Of a DNA stretch of 64,000 nucleotides, positions 1-9,081 are shown in pieces. Each line of letters starts with the position of its first letter. Position 1 is the stretch's first letter. The position numbers were made by a program, and so were the translations under genes. This DNA is from Bifidobacterium simiiventris (GTDB lineage: Bacteria > Actinomycetota > Actinomycetes > Actinomycetales > Bifidobacteriaceae). The notes beneath the pieces are model-generated. The model worked only from the letters and a program-made list of their open reading frames with translations. It searched no databases and was not told where the DNA came from. The stretch lies in assembly GCF_019331715.1 (NCBI RefSeq), contig NZ_JAHBBG010000002.1, positions 1 through 64,000 of the forward strand. The letters run 5' to 3'.

Positions 1-436
1 TAGGTGTACCAACCGTCGCATGAGGCTGACAGGCTGACGTATTTGACCGTGTCGCCGATGCGGTAGTACATCTTTGCCCCGTCCCACGATGCGGCCGGCT
101 TGTAGTACACCGTCATCGGCTGCTTGGCAGCGGGAGCTGAACATTCAGGGGCCGTCGAGGATGTCTTGCCGTTCGTGACTGCAAGAATCTTTCCGCTGCC
201 CCAGTAGCCGTTGGATTGTCCGTTGGTGCTGCCGTTGTTGTCGGTGTGCTTGTTCGGCCCGTCGGTGAATACGAGCTTTACCTTCGTTCCGCCGGTGTCC
301 TCGATCTTGTAGGTGTACCAACCGTCGCATGAGGCTGACAGGCTGACGTATTTGACCGTGTCGCCGATGCGGTAGTACATCTTTGCCCCGTCCCACGATG
401 CGGCCGGCTTGTAGTACACCGTCATCGGCTGCTTGG
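1..436. repeat. Direct repeat of a starch-binding module: 127 bp perfect copies 309 bp apart
   Basis: Bases 1-127 are identical to 310-436, an offset of exactly 103 codons. They lie inside the tandem CBM modules of the amylase. Perfect DNA identity, not just protein similarity, points to a recent in-frame duplication or gene conversion. The left copy continues out of the window, so the total module number is unknown. Confidence 0.95.
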
Positions 437-3400
437 TCGCGGGCTTGGTGACGGTGAGCTTGACCGTGGCCTTCACGTTGCCGGATTCGGCGGTGATGGT
501 GACGGTGCCGGTGGACTTGGCGGTCACCTCGCCCGTGCCCATCACCGTCGCGATGGACGAGTCAGAGGAGGACCAGGAGACGCGGGCCGTGTCCTGCGCG
601 GACGCGGGCGTGACGGTGGCCTTCAGAATGGCCGACTTGCCGACCTGCAAGGACAGCTTGCCATTCTTCACACCGTCACCCGAAATCGTGATCTTCTCGA
701 CAGAAGCCACACACGGGCTTACGGAGCCGAGCTGGCCGTTCTTGAGCACGATGGTCGCGCCGGACGCCTTGTAGTTCTGGCCGCCGTTGTTGTCCCACTG
801 GCCGGAGCCGTTGGTCACCACGAACTCGACCTGCTGCTCCTTCACGTCCTTGATCGTGTAGGAGACCCAACCGTCGCAGGCCGCGGTCATCTTCACGCCC
901 GGAACGGTGGTCCAGGTGCCGGAACCGACACGGTAGTGCAGGTAGGTGGAGTTCGCGCCGAAACCGGTGCTCGGGTAGAACACGGTCGTGTTGTTCGCCA
1001 CGGGCTTCTCACCGGTCACGGTCATGGCAACGGTCGCGGACTTGCCGCCCGCGGTCGCCGTAATCGTCGCGGTGCCCTTCTTCACGAACGTCACGAGGCC
1101 GTTCTTGTCAACGGTCGCGACCGAAGTATCGGACGACTTCCACGTGACCTTCTTGTTGGTCGCATTGTCAGGCTTGACGGTAGCGGTCAGCTGTGCGGAG
1201 GTCTTGCCGGCGGCCAGATCGGCCGTCAGCTTGCCGGACTTCACGCCGTCGCCGGAGATCGCCACGGACTCGACCTTCACGGTCGTGTCCTCGCCGGAAC
1301 CGCCGTCGGAGGAATCCGAACCGCCGATGCGTGCGAAGTTCACGGTGAAGTTGTCCTGATCGGACTTCTCGAAGCTGTTGTTCTCCTGCGAGCCGGCCGA
1401 ATCGTCCAGATCGGCGTTGTCGTTGACCGCGAGATCGTACGGGAGCGCATCCATGCCGGACTTGCCCATCGTGGCGACCAGCTGCACGCCGAGACCGCTC
1501 TTCGCGATCTTCGCCGCGTCGGTACCGAGTTCGCTCAGCGGGATGGACATCTCATAGTGGAAGTCCATCGTGGACGAGTTGTGGCCCTTCTCGTTGAAGT
1601 TGACCCAGTTCGCCTTGCCGTCGGCCTTCATGTCGCCGGGCACGCGGCCGTTGTTGGTGCCGTACGCGCCGTCGATGCCGTTGACCTGCGAGCTCAGAAT
1701 ACCGGTGCCGTACTTGAACACGATGCCGGACTTCTCGGTCTCGGTCTTCGCGTTGGCCGCCGGGCCGTACTGCGCGTTCGCGTTCAGGCCGTCGCTGTCG
1801 CCGCCGTAGATCCACGGGCCGTTCGCGCCGTTCGTGGAGATCGCGAGCACCTTGTTGAGCTTGTTCTGCCAGGTGATGCCGGAATCCCACAGCGTGCCGC
1901 CGGTGTTGAGCTGCGCGCTCTTGCCGATGCGCGTGGAGCTGTCGCCGGTGTCGAACGCGAAGAAGAACGGGACGTTCATGTTGTTAAACAGCGTGCCCTG
2001 CGTGAGCGGGTAGTTGTCGTTGGGTGCGACCACGTCCTGCACGTTGGTCATCTCCCACATCAGGTACAGGTTGTCGTCGTCGTACGTGCCGTACAGCGTG
2101 TACAGATCGATCGGGACCTCGTACATCGAGTTCGGACGGTACACGCGCGGATCGTCGTTCGCGGCGCCCTGCGCGATGATCATCGAGCTGTCCCAGTCGT
2201 TCGTGTCGCCGTCGACCGTGATGGTCTTCTTCGTGGCGTTCGTCTTCGTCTGGTACTGGGCGGCGAGATTTTGCGCTTCGACCTCGGTCTTCGTGTACGT
2301 GTACGTGTTCTTGAGCGTCTCTCCGGTCTCCGCGTTGGTGGCGGTAACGGTCACGGTGACCTTCTCGCCGATCTTCAGGGAGCCGCCGACTTCGATGGTG
2401 TCGCCGTCCTTGAACGAGCCGGACTTGCCTTCGGAGGTGGTGTACTTGGCGTCCTTCACGTTCTTCGCGTACAGCGTGACGGTGGTGGAGTCGGTGCTGA
2501 ACGACTTGGATGCGGTGGCGGAGACGGAGGCGACCTTCGCGGTGCTGCCTTCGGCATCGTAGTAGACGCTCACGGCGTTGCCCTTGGCGGTGCCTTCGGT
2601 GATCTTGCCGCCCGCGACGGTGATGGTGCCGCCGTTGACCTGGTCCTTGTACGTGCCGTCGTCCAGCGTGGTGGCCGAACCGACCAGGCTTGTGTCGCCG
2701 CCCATGTTGGCGACCACGACGCCGTCGTTGGCATGGTTGCCGTCGGAGACGTAACGCTCGACCATGAGGCAGGAGTTCTGGCCGCTGCAGTTGCGCAGGT
2801 ACTCGGCCTCGCCGTCCATCGCGTTGCGGAAGTGGTTGACCGCCACGACGGACTTGTCCTTCCACATGTCGTCGCCGGCGTCGCCGAGCTGGCTCTTCTC
2901 CGCGAACTGCGGGTTCGAGCCGCCGGATCCGACCGGACGGTTGAAGTACAGCGGCGCGCCGGCCTGACGGGAGGCGACGAGCGCCCAGCCCATCTTCAGC
3001 TGGTAGTCGTTGAGGTACGTGGATTCCTTGTCGCCGTTCGCGTAGTTGTCGTGCGATTCGACCCACGTGACGAGCTGGTCGTTCTTCGCACCGCCGTTCG
3101 ACAGGTTGTTGAGCGTGCCGGCGCTCAGGTTGCCGTTCTTGATCGCGGCGCGCACGGTCTGGCCGTAGCTGGACGCGGTGTTGCCGCCGCCGTCCGACGA
3201 GTACTTGGTGAACAGGTCGGCGTAGCCCTTGTAGTTGAGGCTGGAATCACCCTGCAGCACTTCGCCGTACTGGTACTGCGCGCCGTTCTGCAGGATCGTG
3301 TCCCAGTAGATCGAGTGCTCGCCCAGCTCGTCCGGCAGCTCGACGTGCTTGGCCGCATCGAAGCGGAAGCCATCCACGCCGTCCGAGACGGCCTGCACGA

Positions 3401-4148
3401 GGAAGTCCTTCATCTTGTTCGCGGCGGTCTGGTTCTGCGTGTTGATGTCCCACAGGCCGAGCAGGTGGCACTGGGTGACCTGCCAGCGGTTGGAATAGTT
3501 GATGTTGTCGCCGTTCGCGCCGGAGCAGTTGGTGCGCTTGTGGAAGAGGCTGGTGTCCTTCCAGTCGGAGTCGATGGCGTTCCAGTCGGAGGTGAAGTGG
3601 TTGGCGACCACGTCGACGATGATGCGCACGCCGTACTTGTGCGCCTCGGCGGTGAGCGCCTTGAGATCGTCCTCGGTGCCGACGACGAAGTTGCCGATCT
3701 TCGTGTTCGTGGGCTGGTAGACGTAGTACCAGTTCTCGGTGAACTTCTTGCCGTTGGCGGTGTTGACCTTGATGTGGCTCATCGGTTCGGTCTGCACGGA
3801 GGTGTAGCCGGCCTCGGCGATGGCGGCCATGTTCTCCTTGATGGTGTTGAACGACCACATCCAGGCGTGCAGGATGGCGCCGGAATCCATTGATTCGGTC
3901 AGGCCGTACTTCTCGCGGGCGGCCTCGAACGTGGCGTTGCCGCGGGTGTTGGCGTAGCTGTCGGTCACGCCTTCGTCGGCTGTGGCCGACATGGTGGCGA
4001 CGGATACGCCGCCGAGCAACGTGGCTGCGGCGGCGAGCCATGCGACCGCTTTCTTGCCAACCTTTGCAAACGGGGATTTGCGGCGGGCATGGCGCGGTTC
4101 TTGCGAACGCGCGCCGCCTTCCGAATCCGATGGATAGCCGGTATACAT
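1..4148 (-). CDS. Secreted multidomain alpha-amylase (GH13, subfamily 28-like) with CBM74-type and CBM25/26-type starch-binding modules; 3' end outside window
   Basis: Hydrolyses alpha-1,4 bonds of starch outside the cell. The ATG at 4148 follows AAAGGAG. Residues 1-57 form a long signal peptide (basic region, hydrophobic 34-51, then SATA). The GH13 catalytic regions are visible: DVVANH (179-184), FRFDAAKH with nucleophile D264, GEVLQ with acid/base E296, and ESHDN with D367. After domain C and a beta-rich segment, residues about 635-935 resemble CBM74 (TVDGDTNDW start, FFFAFDTGDSSTRIG). Then come a bacterial Ig-like domain, a CBM25/26-like module (VFYPSTGF..YLHYRVGSGTW), a second Ig-like domain and at least two CBM26-like modules (VYYKPAASWDG..MYYRIGD). 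The last two modules share identical DNA. This layout matches bifidobacterial resistant-starch-degrading amylases. The stop codon and any wall anchor lie beyond position 1. The subfamily and CBM numbers are recognition from memory; the GH13 call is secure. Confidence 0.9.
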   Translation of the reverse strand, partial: MYTGYPSDSEGGARSQEPRHARRKSPFAKVGKKAVAWLAAAATLLGGVSVATMSATADEGVTDSYANTRGNATFEAAREKYGLTESMDSGAILHAWMWSFNTIKENMAAIAEAGYTSVQTEPMSHIKVNTANGKKFTENWYYVYQPTNTKIGNFVVGTEDDLKALTAEAHKYGVRIIVDVVANHFTSDWNAIDSDWKDTSLFHKRTNCSGANGDNINYSNRWQVTQCHLLGLWDINTQNQTAANKMKDFLVQAVSDGVDGFRFDAAKHVELPDELGEHSIYWDTILQNGAQYQYGEVLQGDSSLNYKGYADLFTKYSSDGGGNTASSYGQTVRAAIKNGNLSAGTLNNLSNGGAKNDQLVTWVESHDNYANGDKESTYLNDYQLKMGWALVASRQAGAPLYFNRPVGSGGSNPQFAEKSQLGDAGDDMWKDKSVVAVNHFRNAMDGEAEYLRNCSGQNSCLMVERYVSDGNHANDGVVVANMGGDTSLVGSATTLDDGTYKDQVNGGTITVAGGKITEGTAKGNAVSVYYDAEGSTAKVASVSATASKSFSTDSTTVTLYAKNVKDAKYTTSEGKSGSFKDGDTIEVGGSLKIGEKVTVTVTATNAETGETLKNTYTYTKTEVEAQNLAAQYQTKTNATKKTITVDGDTNDWDSSMIIAQGAANDDPRVYRPNSMYEVPIDLYTLYGTYDDDNLYLMWEMTNVQDVVAPNDNYPLTQGTLFNNMNVPFFFAFDTGDSSTRIGKSAQLNTGGTLWDSGITWQNKLNKVLAISTNGANGPWIYGGDSDGLNANAQYGPAANAKTETEKSGIVFKYGTGILSSQVNGIDGAYGTNNGRVPGDMKADGKANWVNFNEKGHNSSTMDFHYEMSIPLSELGTDAAKIAKSGLGVQLVATMGKSGMDALPYDLAVNDNADLDDSAGSQENNSFEKSDQDNFTVNFARIGGSDSSDGGSGEDTTVKVESVAISGDGVKSGKLTADLAAGKTSAQLTATVKPDNATNKKVTWKSSDTSVATVDKNGLVTFVKKGTATITATAGGKSATVAMTVTGEKPVANNTTVFYPSTGFGANSTYLHYRVGSGTWTTVPGVKMTAACDGWVSYTIKDVKEQQVEFVVTNGSGQWDNNGGQNYKASGATIVLKNGQLGSVSPCVASVEKITISGDGVKNGKLSLQVGKSAILKATVTPASAQDTARVSWSSSDSSIATVMGTGEVTAKSTGTVTITAESGNVKATVKLTVTKPATKQPMTVYYKPAASWDGAKMYYRIGDTVKYVSLSASCDGWYTYKIEDTGGTKVKLVFTDGPNKHTDNNGSTNGQSNGYWGSGKILAVTNGKTSSTAPECSAPAAKQPMTVYYKPAASWDGAKMYYRIGDTVKYVSLSASCDGWYT

Positions 4149-4286
4149 GCTGCTCCTTTGCTTCTGTGGTCTCACAAACGCGCGAACTGACGTTGAACTA
4201 TGCACACGTTCCCATGTGTTTTGTTCGACGAAAATCGCTGTTTACTGCCGATTTCACCGCGTTTGCAGTATGTTGGCGGCTATTCT

Positions 4287-4302
4287 TCGACAACGTTTGC
4301 AC
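4287..4302. promoter_or_regulatory. Candidate LacI-family operator 1 upstream of the amylase
   Basis: The sequence TCGACAACGTTTGCAC has the central CG and imperfect dyad typical of LacI/GalR operators. It shares ACAACGYTTGCA with the reverse complement of the site at 4433-4448. It lies 139 bp upstream of the amylase ATG, in the only gap between the amylase and the divergent polymerase gene. No LacI gene is visible in the window. Confidence 0.5.
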
Positions 4303-4432
4303 TATTGGGTTATGTCGAGGGCAATACCTTGCTGTTCCGGTGGGCTTGTGGCTCCGGTTCATTCCGGTGCTGTGGAGAGGAACGCTCTCTTCAGCGTCTT
4401 TGCTTACTCTTGCACTCAATGGTAACCCATTT

Positions 4433-4448
4433 TTGCAAGCGTTGTCAA
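4433..4448. promoter_or_regulatory. Candidate LacI-family operator 2 in the amylase/polymerase gap
   Basis: TTGCAAGCGTTGTCAA is an imperfect palindrome around a central CG. Its reverse strand reads TTGACAACGCTTGCAA, which matches the core of the site at 4287-4302. Two copies of one motif, about 146 bp apart, suggest DNA-looping or control of both divergent genes. Confidence 0.5.
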
Positions 4449-4506
4449 TTTGAGGGATGTTCGTTGAACGGTGCGTTCGTTACGTGGGTGCGTTAGCATC
4501 GGGGCG

Positions 4507-5871
4507 ATGACTGATGTGACTGAACCTATGATGATGCGGCGCGACGCGCGTGCGCTGACGTGGCTGTTTCCGATGTCCGACCGCAGCGACCTGCTGCTCT
4601 ACCTGGCCGTGATCATGCTGCCGGTGGACGGCACGGTGGTCGGGCCGTACGCGCCGTTCTGGACGCCGATCTCGCCATGGCTGTTCCTCGCCTACGCGGT
4701 CGCGAACTGGCGCGACCTGCCGCGCGTATACCGCCGGTTCCGCGAATGGATGCTGCTGCCGGCCGTGCTGGTCGTGCTGTCGGCGCCCGGATGGGCGACA
4801 TTCGCGTTCCATCCTGTTCCCGCGTTGACGAGTCTCATGGCGGTGGTCTGCGCGCTGGCCTGTCTCGCCTCGCTGGACATCGCCCTGCGTTGCAAACGGT
4901 TGCCGTGGCAGGGCCTGCTGCGTGCGCTCATCGCGGCGTACTGGTTCGCGTTCGCGGTGGGCGTGGTGCAATGGCTGGGCATCAGGCTGCACCTCGGCTC
5001 GGTGAAGTCGTACTTCACGCATCTCATGGCCCGCGAATACATCACCAGCACCTCCCATTGGGGCGGCGGACGCCCGCAGTTCCTGTTCGCCGAACCCAGC
5101 TACATTGGCATGCACCTGTTCGGTGTACTTTTACCGCTGCTGTGGGTGATACGTTCGCGCGACTCCATCTATCGCAAGCGTCTGCGCGACCTGATCGTCG
5201 TGTTCGCGGCCGGATCGGTGGTGATGGGGGCCGGCGTGCGCATCATTCTCGATTCGTTGGTCGCCCTGATTGTCGTGATCGTCGAACGCGTGCATTGGCG
5301 GCAACGCTCCCAGCGCAACCGCGGCATCGCGGCATTGGCCGGCACCATGCTGCTCGGCGCGGTCAGCATCGCGTTGAACAGCCGTCTCAACAGCATCGCG
5401 GCGAACGGCATGGACGGCGACGGTTCGTTCTACGGTCGCATCTGGCAGTCGCTGGGGCCGATCTGCGGACTGTTGCGGCATCCGCTGTACATCCTGACCG
5501 GCTACGGTGCCGGTAGCATCGCCGACGCCACCCATGCCGGGGCCCGCGACGCCGTGCGGTTGCTGGGGTCGCTGCATCTGAACACCGCCAGCCCGGTCGC
5601 ATGGTATAGAAGTATGACGGCCGACAGCATCTGGACGATGAGTGCCTACACGAGCTTCCTGACCGAATACGGTCTGGTCGGGTTGGCTCTGGTCATGGGA
5701 TTGCTGGCGTGGCGCATCACGGCTCGCCGCATGTGGACCAAGACGGTGATCTGCTGGTTCGTGCTCGTGGCTTACTTATACGTCCAGTTCGAAGGATACG
5801 CGTTCTACGCCATCCCGTTGCTGACGTGGTTCGTCGAGTGCGACGCGCGATCGTCGACGCACGCCATATAA
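4507..5871 (+). CDS. Polytopic membrane protein, O-antigen ligase/polymerase (Wzy)-like
   Basis: A 454-residue protein with about ten hydrophobic segments, probably in the cytoplasmic membrane. It carries the FLFAEPSYIGMH segment (about residue 200), which resembles the E-P-S-Y motif of polysaccharide polymerases and exopolysaccharide export proteins of the Wzy/O-antigen ligase group. The family joins or polymerises lipid-linked sugar repeats. I chose the ATG at 4507 (MTDVTEP); an in-frame start at 4471 is possible, and neither has a strong Shine-Dalgarno. No glycosyltransferases flank it, so the substrate is unknown. A strong hairpin starts immediately after the stop codon. Confidence 0.6.
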   Translation: MTDVTEPMMMRRDARALTWLFPMSDRSDLLLYLAVIMLPVDGTVVGPYAPFWTPISPWLFLAYAVANWRDLPRVYRRFREWMLLPAVLVVLSAPGWATFAFHPVPALTSLMAVVCALACLASLDIALRCKRLPWQGLLRALIAAYWFAFAVGVVQWLGIRLHLGSVKSYFTHLMAREYITSTSHWGGGRPQFLFAEPSYIGMHLFGVLLPLLWVIRSRDSIYRKRLRDLIVVFAAGSVVMGAGVRIILDSLVALIVVIVERVHWRQRSQRNRGIAALAGTMLLGAVSIALNSRLNSIAANGMDGDGSFYGRIWQSLGPICGLLRHPLYILTGYGAGSIADATHAGARDAVRLLGSLHLNTASPVAWYRSMTADSIWTMSAYTSFLTEYGLVGLALVMGLLAWRITARRMWTKTVICWFVLVAYLYVQFEGYAFYAIPLLTWFVECDARSSTHAI

Positions 5872-5920
5872 ACGACGGTGGGGGCGTTTCCGTATCGTTT
5901 GGAAACGCCCCCACCGTCGT
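5872..5920. terminator. 20-bp perfect hairpin after the polymerase gene
   Basis: Perfect 20-bp arms at 5872-5891 and 5901-5920 enclose a 9-nt loop (GTATCGTTT). The first arm begins one base after the TAA stop. No T-run follows, but stem strength and position fit a terminator usable from both sides. Confidence 0.8.
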
Positions 5921-5970
5921 GTGCTGGAAGATCAACTAATGCTTTGTCGGACTTAACGTGATGGGTCTGA

Positions 5971-6018
5971 CGCTCCCTCAGTCGGCTTTGCCGACAGCTC
6001 CCTCGGCCGAGGGAGCCG
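5971..6018. repeat. Palindromic intergenic repeat (GCTCCCTC-type element)
   Basis: Bases 5997-6016 form a perfect 20-bp palindrome, GCTCCCTCGGCCGAGGGAGC. It is preceded by another GCTCCCTC (5972-5979) and a small GTCGGC-TTT-GCCGAC hairpin (5981-5995). It sits just beyond the 3' end of the reverse-strand surface-protein gene. The pattern resembles dispersed intergenic repeats of gut bacteria. It could also terminate transcription. Confidence 0.7.
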
Positions 6019-6026
6019 AGAACAAA

Positions 6027-6983
6027 TTAGGCCCGGTGAGCGCCGTGCGTATGTGTGTCGCGCTGGTACTGCGCGAAGATCTTTACGGCGTAGGCCAGCG
6101 TGGTCAAGATGGCGACCGCGACCAGAATCATCACGGTCGTGGCACCGGTCGAGGCGAGCGTGCCGGGCTGCTGGGTCTCGTTGGAAGCCGTCGCATGGGA
6201 AGCGGAGCCGGTACTGTTGGTGTTGTTGGACTTCGTGGCAGTCGCCTGGGTGGTGGACTTGCCGGTCGTTGCGGTGCCGGCGGATCCGTTGGACTGCGAA
6301 TCCGTGCCGCTGGTCTTGGAGCCGTTGCCGGACGTGGTGCCGGAGACATTGGTGGTGGAACCGTTGACGGAGCTCGAGCCGCTCGTGCCGTTGCCGACGT
6401 TCTTCGTCGCGTCGGCGATCACCTTGCTCAGATTGTCGTGCCACTGCTGGAGCGTGTTCACGAGATCGAGATGATCTTGCTTGAGTTGGTCGTGATCCTG
6501 CTTGAGATCCTCGTGCGTCTGATCGAGATGCGTCTGCGCGTCCTGCGCATCCTGATGCAACGTGTCATGCGTGTCCTGCAGCCGATCCTTCGCGCCGTCG
6601 GCCGCATCCTTGATGTCGTCATGGGTCTGCTGCGCGTTCTGCCACGCCTGATCCGCATCCTGCCGCAGGTCGTCCGCGTCCTGATGAGCCTGATCATGCA
6701 CATCCTCGGCATGCTGCTTGGCCGTATCGGCATCCTGCTTGATCTGATCCTTCGTATCGTTCGCATGCTGCTTGGCCGCGTCGATATCCTGCTTGATCTT
6801 GTCGTTCGTGTCCTTCACCTGCTGCAGGGCGTCGTCGATCTTGTCCGGCAGCGTACCAGACACGTCGGTCTGTCCGTCGATCGTCACATCCAAGCCATCC
6901 GCCATCGCGCCGGCCGGCAATCCGAACGCCAGACCGCACGTCGACAACACGGCGACCGTCGCCGCGAGGATCCTCTTCTTCAT
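6027..6983 (-). CDS. Coiled-coil surface protein with C-terminal LASTG sorting-type signal
   Basis: 318 residues. A signal peptide (MKKRILAATVAVLSTCGLAFG..AMA) is followed, from about residue 45 to 190, by a very polar helical region with repeats such as KQDADTAKQHAEDVHDQ, rich in Asp, Gln and His and predicted to be a long coiled coil. Then comes a Ser/Thr/Asn/Gly-rich stalk (about 195-270). L276-A-S-T-G280 precedes a hydrophobic segment and a short basic tail. LAxTG is the motif class known for class E sortases of Actinobacteria, so wall attachment is inferred. It could instead be a simple membrane-anchored protein. No sortase is in the window. Function unknown; adhesion or spacing from the wall is plausible. 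Confidence 0.75.
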   Translation of the reverse strand: MKKRILAATVAVLSTCGLAFGLPAGAMADGLDVTIDGQTDVSGTLPDKIDDALQQVKDTNDKIKQDIDAAKQHANDTKDQIKQDADTAKQHAEDVHDQAHQDADDLRQDADQAWQNAQQTHDDIKDAADGAKDRLQDTHDTLHQDAQDAQTHLDQTHEDLKQDHDQLKQDHLDLVNTLQQWHDNLSKVIADATKNVGNGTSGSSSVNGSTTNVSGTTSGNGSKTSGTDSQSNGSAGTATTGKSTTQATATKSNNTNSTGSASHATASNETQQPGTLASTGATTVMILVAVAILTTLAYAVKIFAQYQRDTHTHGAHRA

Positions 6984-7193
6984 AGCCGTCGTCTCGTTTC
7001 CTTACGTTTTCGATATATGCTCATACGGGTTTCAACCCGGTATTATAGGCCGCCCGCGGGTTTGCGTCATCGGACAGTTGTATGGTTGTATGTCTATTGA
7101 GCGGGGAAGCGTTGCCGGTTTTCGACGATTGTCCGGTGAATGATGATAACGGATGCTGCGTGGCATGCCGGATGATGACCGAAGGAGCGAACC

Positions 7194-8339
7194 ATGGAGA
7201 CGTTGACGACATTGGCGGTCGACCCACACGTCGAACAGATGTCTGATCTCGAACCGGCCGGGCCTGATCTGCCGGATTTCTTCGACGGTGAGGAGCCGTC
7301 GTCGTGCGATTGGGAGGACGGTTGGTGCTCGGAACTCGCCACGCACTACATTCTCGCGTACTGCAGCTATCCGGACTGCAAGGACGACCATACGTCGCGG
7401 TACTGCCTGCGGCACTACATCATCAATCTTGGCCTCAAACTCGATCATCTTAAGGTGTGCCCGTCCATGCGCATCGCCTCGACGCCGGACGATATTAGGC
7501 GTGTGGTCATCGAGCATGTGCCCGGCTTCGGCGAGATCGGCGCGGAATCCCGCCGGCGGGGCAATGACGCGGCGCGTGACGATGCGGATCGTGACACGGT
7601 TCAGGATCCCGCGGAGGAACGGATGGCGGATGATGACAGGGTCGACGACGAGTTTGCCAAACTGGAGGAGTCTCGCGTCCACTCCGGCTCATACGACTCG
7701 CTGCACATGGACGAGACCACGACTCTCGCCGACGTGCAGCGGTGGCTGGACGGCCTGGAACTGTGCCATTGGCGGATGCGCGTCATGTATTTCAGCTGGC
7801 TGGACGACGAACTCATGTATCTGCAGGAAAGCCGGTACGACAATTCATGGGAGGGTGACCCGTACCGCTCCCGCGTCTACGATCCGATCGCGAACGAACT
7901 GGAATGGTCGGCGGCCGACAGTCTGTCGATCGAGCGTCGGGGACTGCTGGCGCCGAAACTCGTCACCGACCAGAATCCCGATACCGGTGAACTGCGGTAC
8001 TGGTACACGTGCGACACGCTGCGGGCGCAGGAGATGATCGAATCCGGCCAGTTGACCGACAGCGAGATGATTCGCGTGCCGAAGACGTTCGCCCTCGTGG
8101 AGGAGCGCACGGACACGGTGATGCCGTTCACCGACGGTTCGTGGCTGCAATGGAAGGCGCAGTTCGACGGCGACGAGAACCAGATGACCATCTGCGATGC
8201 GGCGACGTTCCGGCGCTCCATCGTGCCGTACCTCGAGTACTACGACGAGAATCGGCCGCTTGACGTCGCCGAGGCGATGGCCAAGGCCGCGCAGCTCGAG
8301 GGGCGGATCAACCGCATGATCAGGGACGGTGTACGGTGA
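7194..8339 (+). CDS. Hypothetical protein, acidic, with N-terminal Cys/His cluster
   Basis: 381 residues starting at an ATG behind AAGGAG. I do not recognise the family. The first 100 residues hold a cluster of Cys and His (CDWEDGWC, YCSYPDCKDDH, YCLRHY, VC) that could bind zinc. The rest is acidic and rich in Trp and Tyr, with no signal peptide or membrane segment, so it is probably cytoplasmic. Its stop overlaps the start of the TetR gene, so the two are co-transcribed and translationally coupled. That suggests a shared job in regulation or in sensing for the downstream glycosidase. Confidence 0.7.
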   Translation: METLTTLAVDPHVEQMSDLEPAGPDLPDFFDGEEPSSCDWEDGWCSELATHYILAYCSYPDCKDDHTSRYCLRHYIINLGLKLDHLKVCPSMRIASTPDDIRRVVIEHVPGFGEIGAESRRRGNDAARDDADRDTVQDPAEERMADDDRVDDEFAKLEESRVHSGSYDSLHMDETTTLADVQRWLDGLELCHWRMRVMYFSWLDDELMYLQESRYDNSWEGDPYRSRVYDPIANELEWSAADSLSIERRGLLAPKLVTDQNPDTGELRYWYTCDTLRAQEMIESGQLTDSEMIRVPKTFALVEERTDTVMPFTDGSWLQWKAQFDGDENQMTICDAATFRRSIVPYLEYYDENRPLDVAEAMAKAAQLEGRINRMIRDGVR

Positions 8340-8974
8340 ACGCCGCGGTGCATGAGGGCCGGCGTGTGCGCAAATCGCCCGATGAGCGGCGGCGTGAAAT
8401 CCTCGACGCGGCCGTACGGCTGATCTCCGAACGCGGGTACAATGGCATCTCCCTGCAGGACGTGGCCGACGAGGTCGGCGTGACCAAGCAGGGCGTGCTG
8501 CGGTACATCGGCAGCAAGGACAACCTGCTGGCGATGGTGTACCGCGACAACTACAACGCCACCGGCAACGTCGAGGAATTCATGGAGTCGGGCCTGCCGG
8601 GCAGTGCGCCCGACGATCTGCGGTTCCCCGCCTACCTGCGGTTCCTGGTGCGGTACAACTCCGGCCGACGCATGCTGGTGCAGCTGTTCTCCGTGCTGCA
8701 GGTCGAATCGTTCAACCCCGATCATCCGTTGCACGCCGAGTTCGCGGGGCGTGCGGATGGGATGTGGGAATACTATTCCGCGTTCGACTGGCGTATTCCG
8801 CCGCGGATCGGCTCATGGGACGAGCATATGCGCCCGGTCGTCCGGCGCGCGATGGAGACGATGGACGGCGTGCAGCTGCGATGGCTGCGCGAGCCGGCTA
8901 TCGATCTCAACGAGGAGTGGGCCGATCTCGAGCCGCTGCTGTTCCCGGCAGAGGTGTGGAAAGGGTATTGCTGA
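8336..8974 (+). CDS. TetR/AcrR-family transcriptional regulator
   Basis: 212 residues. The N-terminal helix-turn-helix is clear: RREILDAAVRLISERGYNG followed by SLQDVADEVGVTKQGVLRYI (about residues 20-60). The C-terminal part is the variable ligand-binding region. The GTG start at 8336 overlaps the preceding stop. It lies 163 bp upstream of a GH3 glycosidase, with a perfect 12-bp palindrome between them. I infer that it represses or controls that glycosidase in response to a sugar or glycoside. Confidence 0.88.
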   Translation: MNAAVHEGRRVRKSPDERRREILDAAVRLISERGYNGISLQDVADEVGVTKQGVLRYIGSKDNLLAMVYRDNYNATGNVEEFMESGLPGSAPDDLRFPAYLRFLVRYNSGRRMLVQLFSVLQVESFNPDHPLHAEFAGRADGMWEYYSAFDWRIPPRIGSWDEHMRPVVRRAMETMDGVQLRWLREPAIDLNEEWADLEPLLFPAEVWKGYC

Positions 8975-9081
8975 CGGTTGGTTTAGCCATGGCGTGAGCT
9001 GATTTCGATGTCTGGCCATACGGCGTTTTCATGCGAATTACCTGTGCGCATGTGCGTGTCGTGCGCACCTTCATATTAAAC

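Larger units (their letters stand above)
4149..4506. other. Divergent intergenic region, 358 bp
   Basis: This gap separates the amylase (reverse) from the polymerase gene (forward). It is less GC-rich than its flanks and holds the two operator candidates. Short open frames here lack ribosome-binding sites and recognisable products, so I treat it as regulatory DNA. I could not place -10 or -35 boxes with confidence. Confidence 0.6.

Noticed and set aside
936-3893. A 985-codon open frame opposite the amylase
   Set aside because: It is the antisense shadow of a gene with clear GH13 motifs; its product is Val/Gly/Arg-rich and matches no family.
5645-5871. Small forward and reverse frames around the end of the polymerase gene
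   Set aside because: They overlap the coding sequence and terminator and show no motif or start signal.
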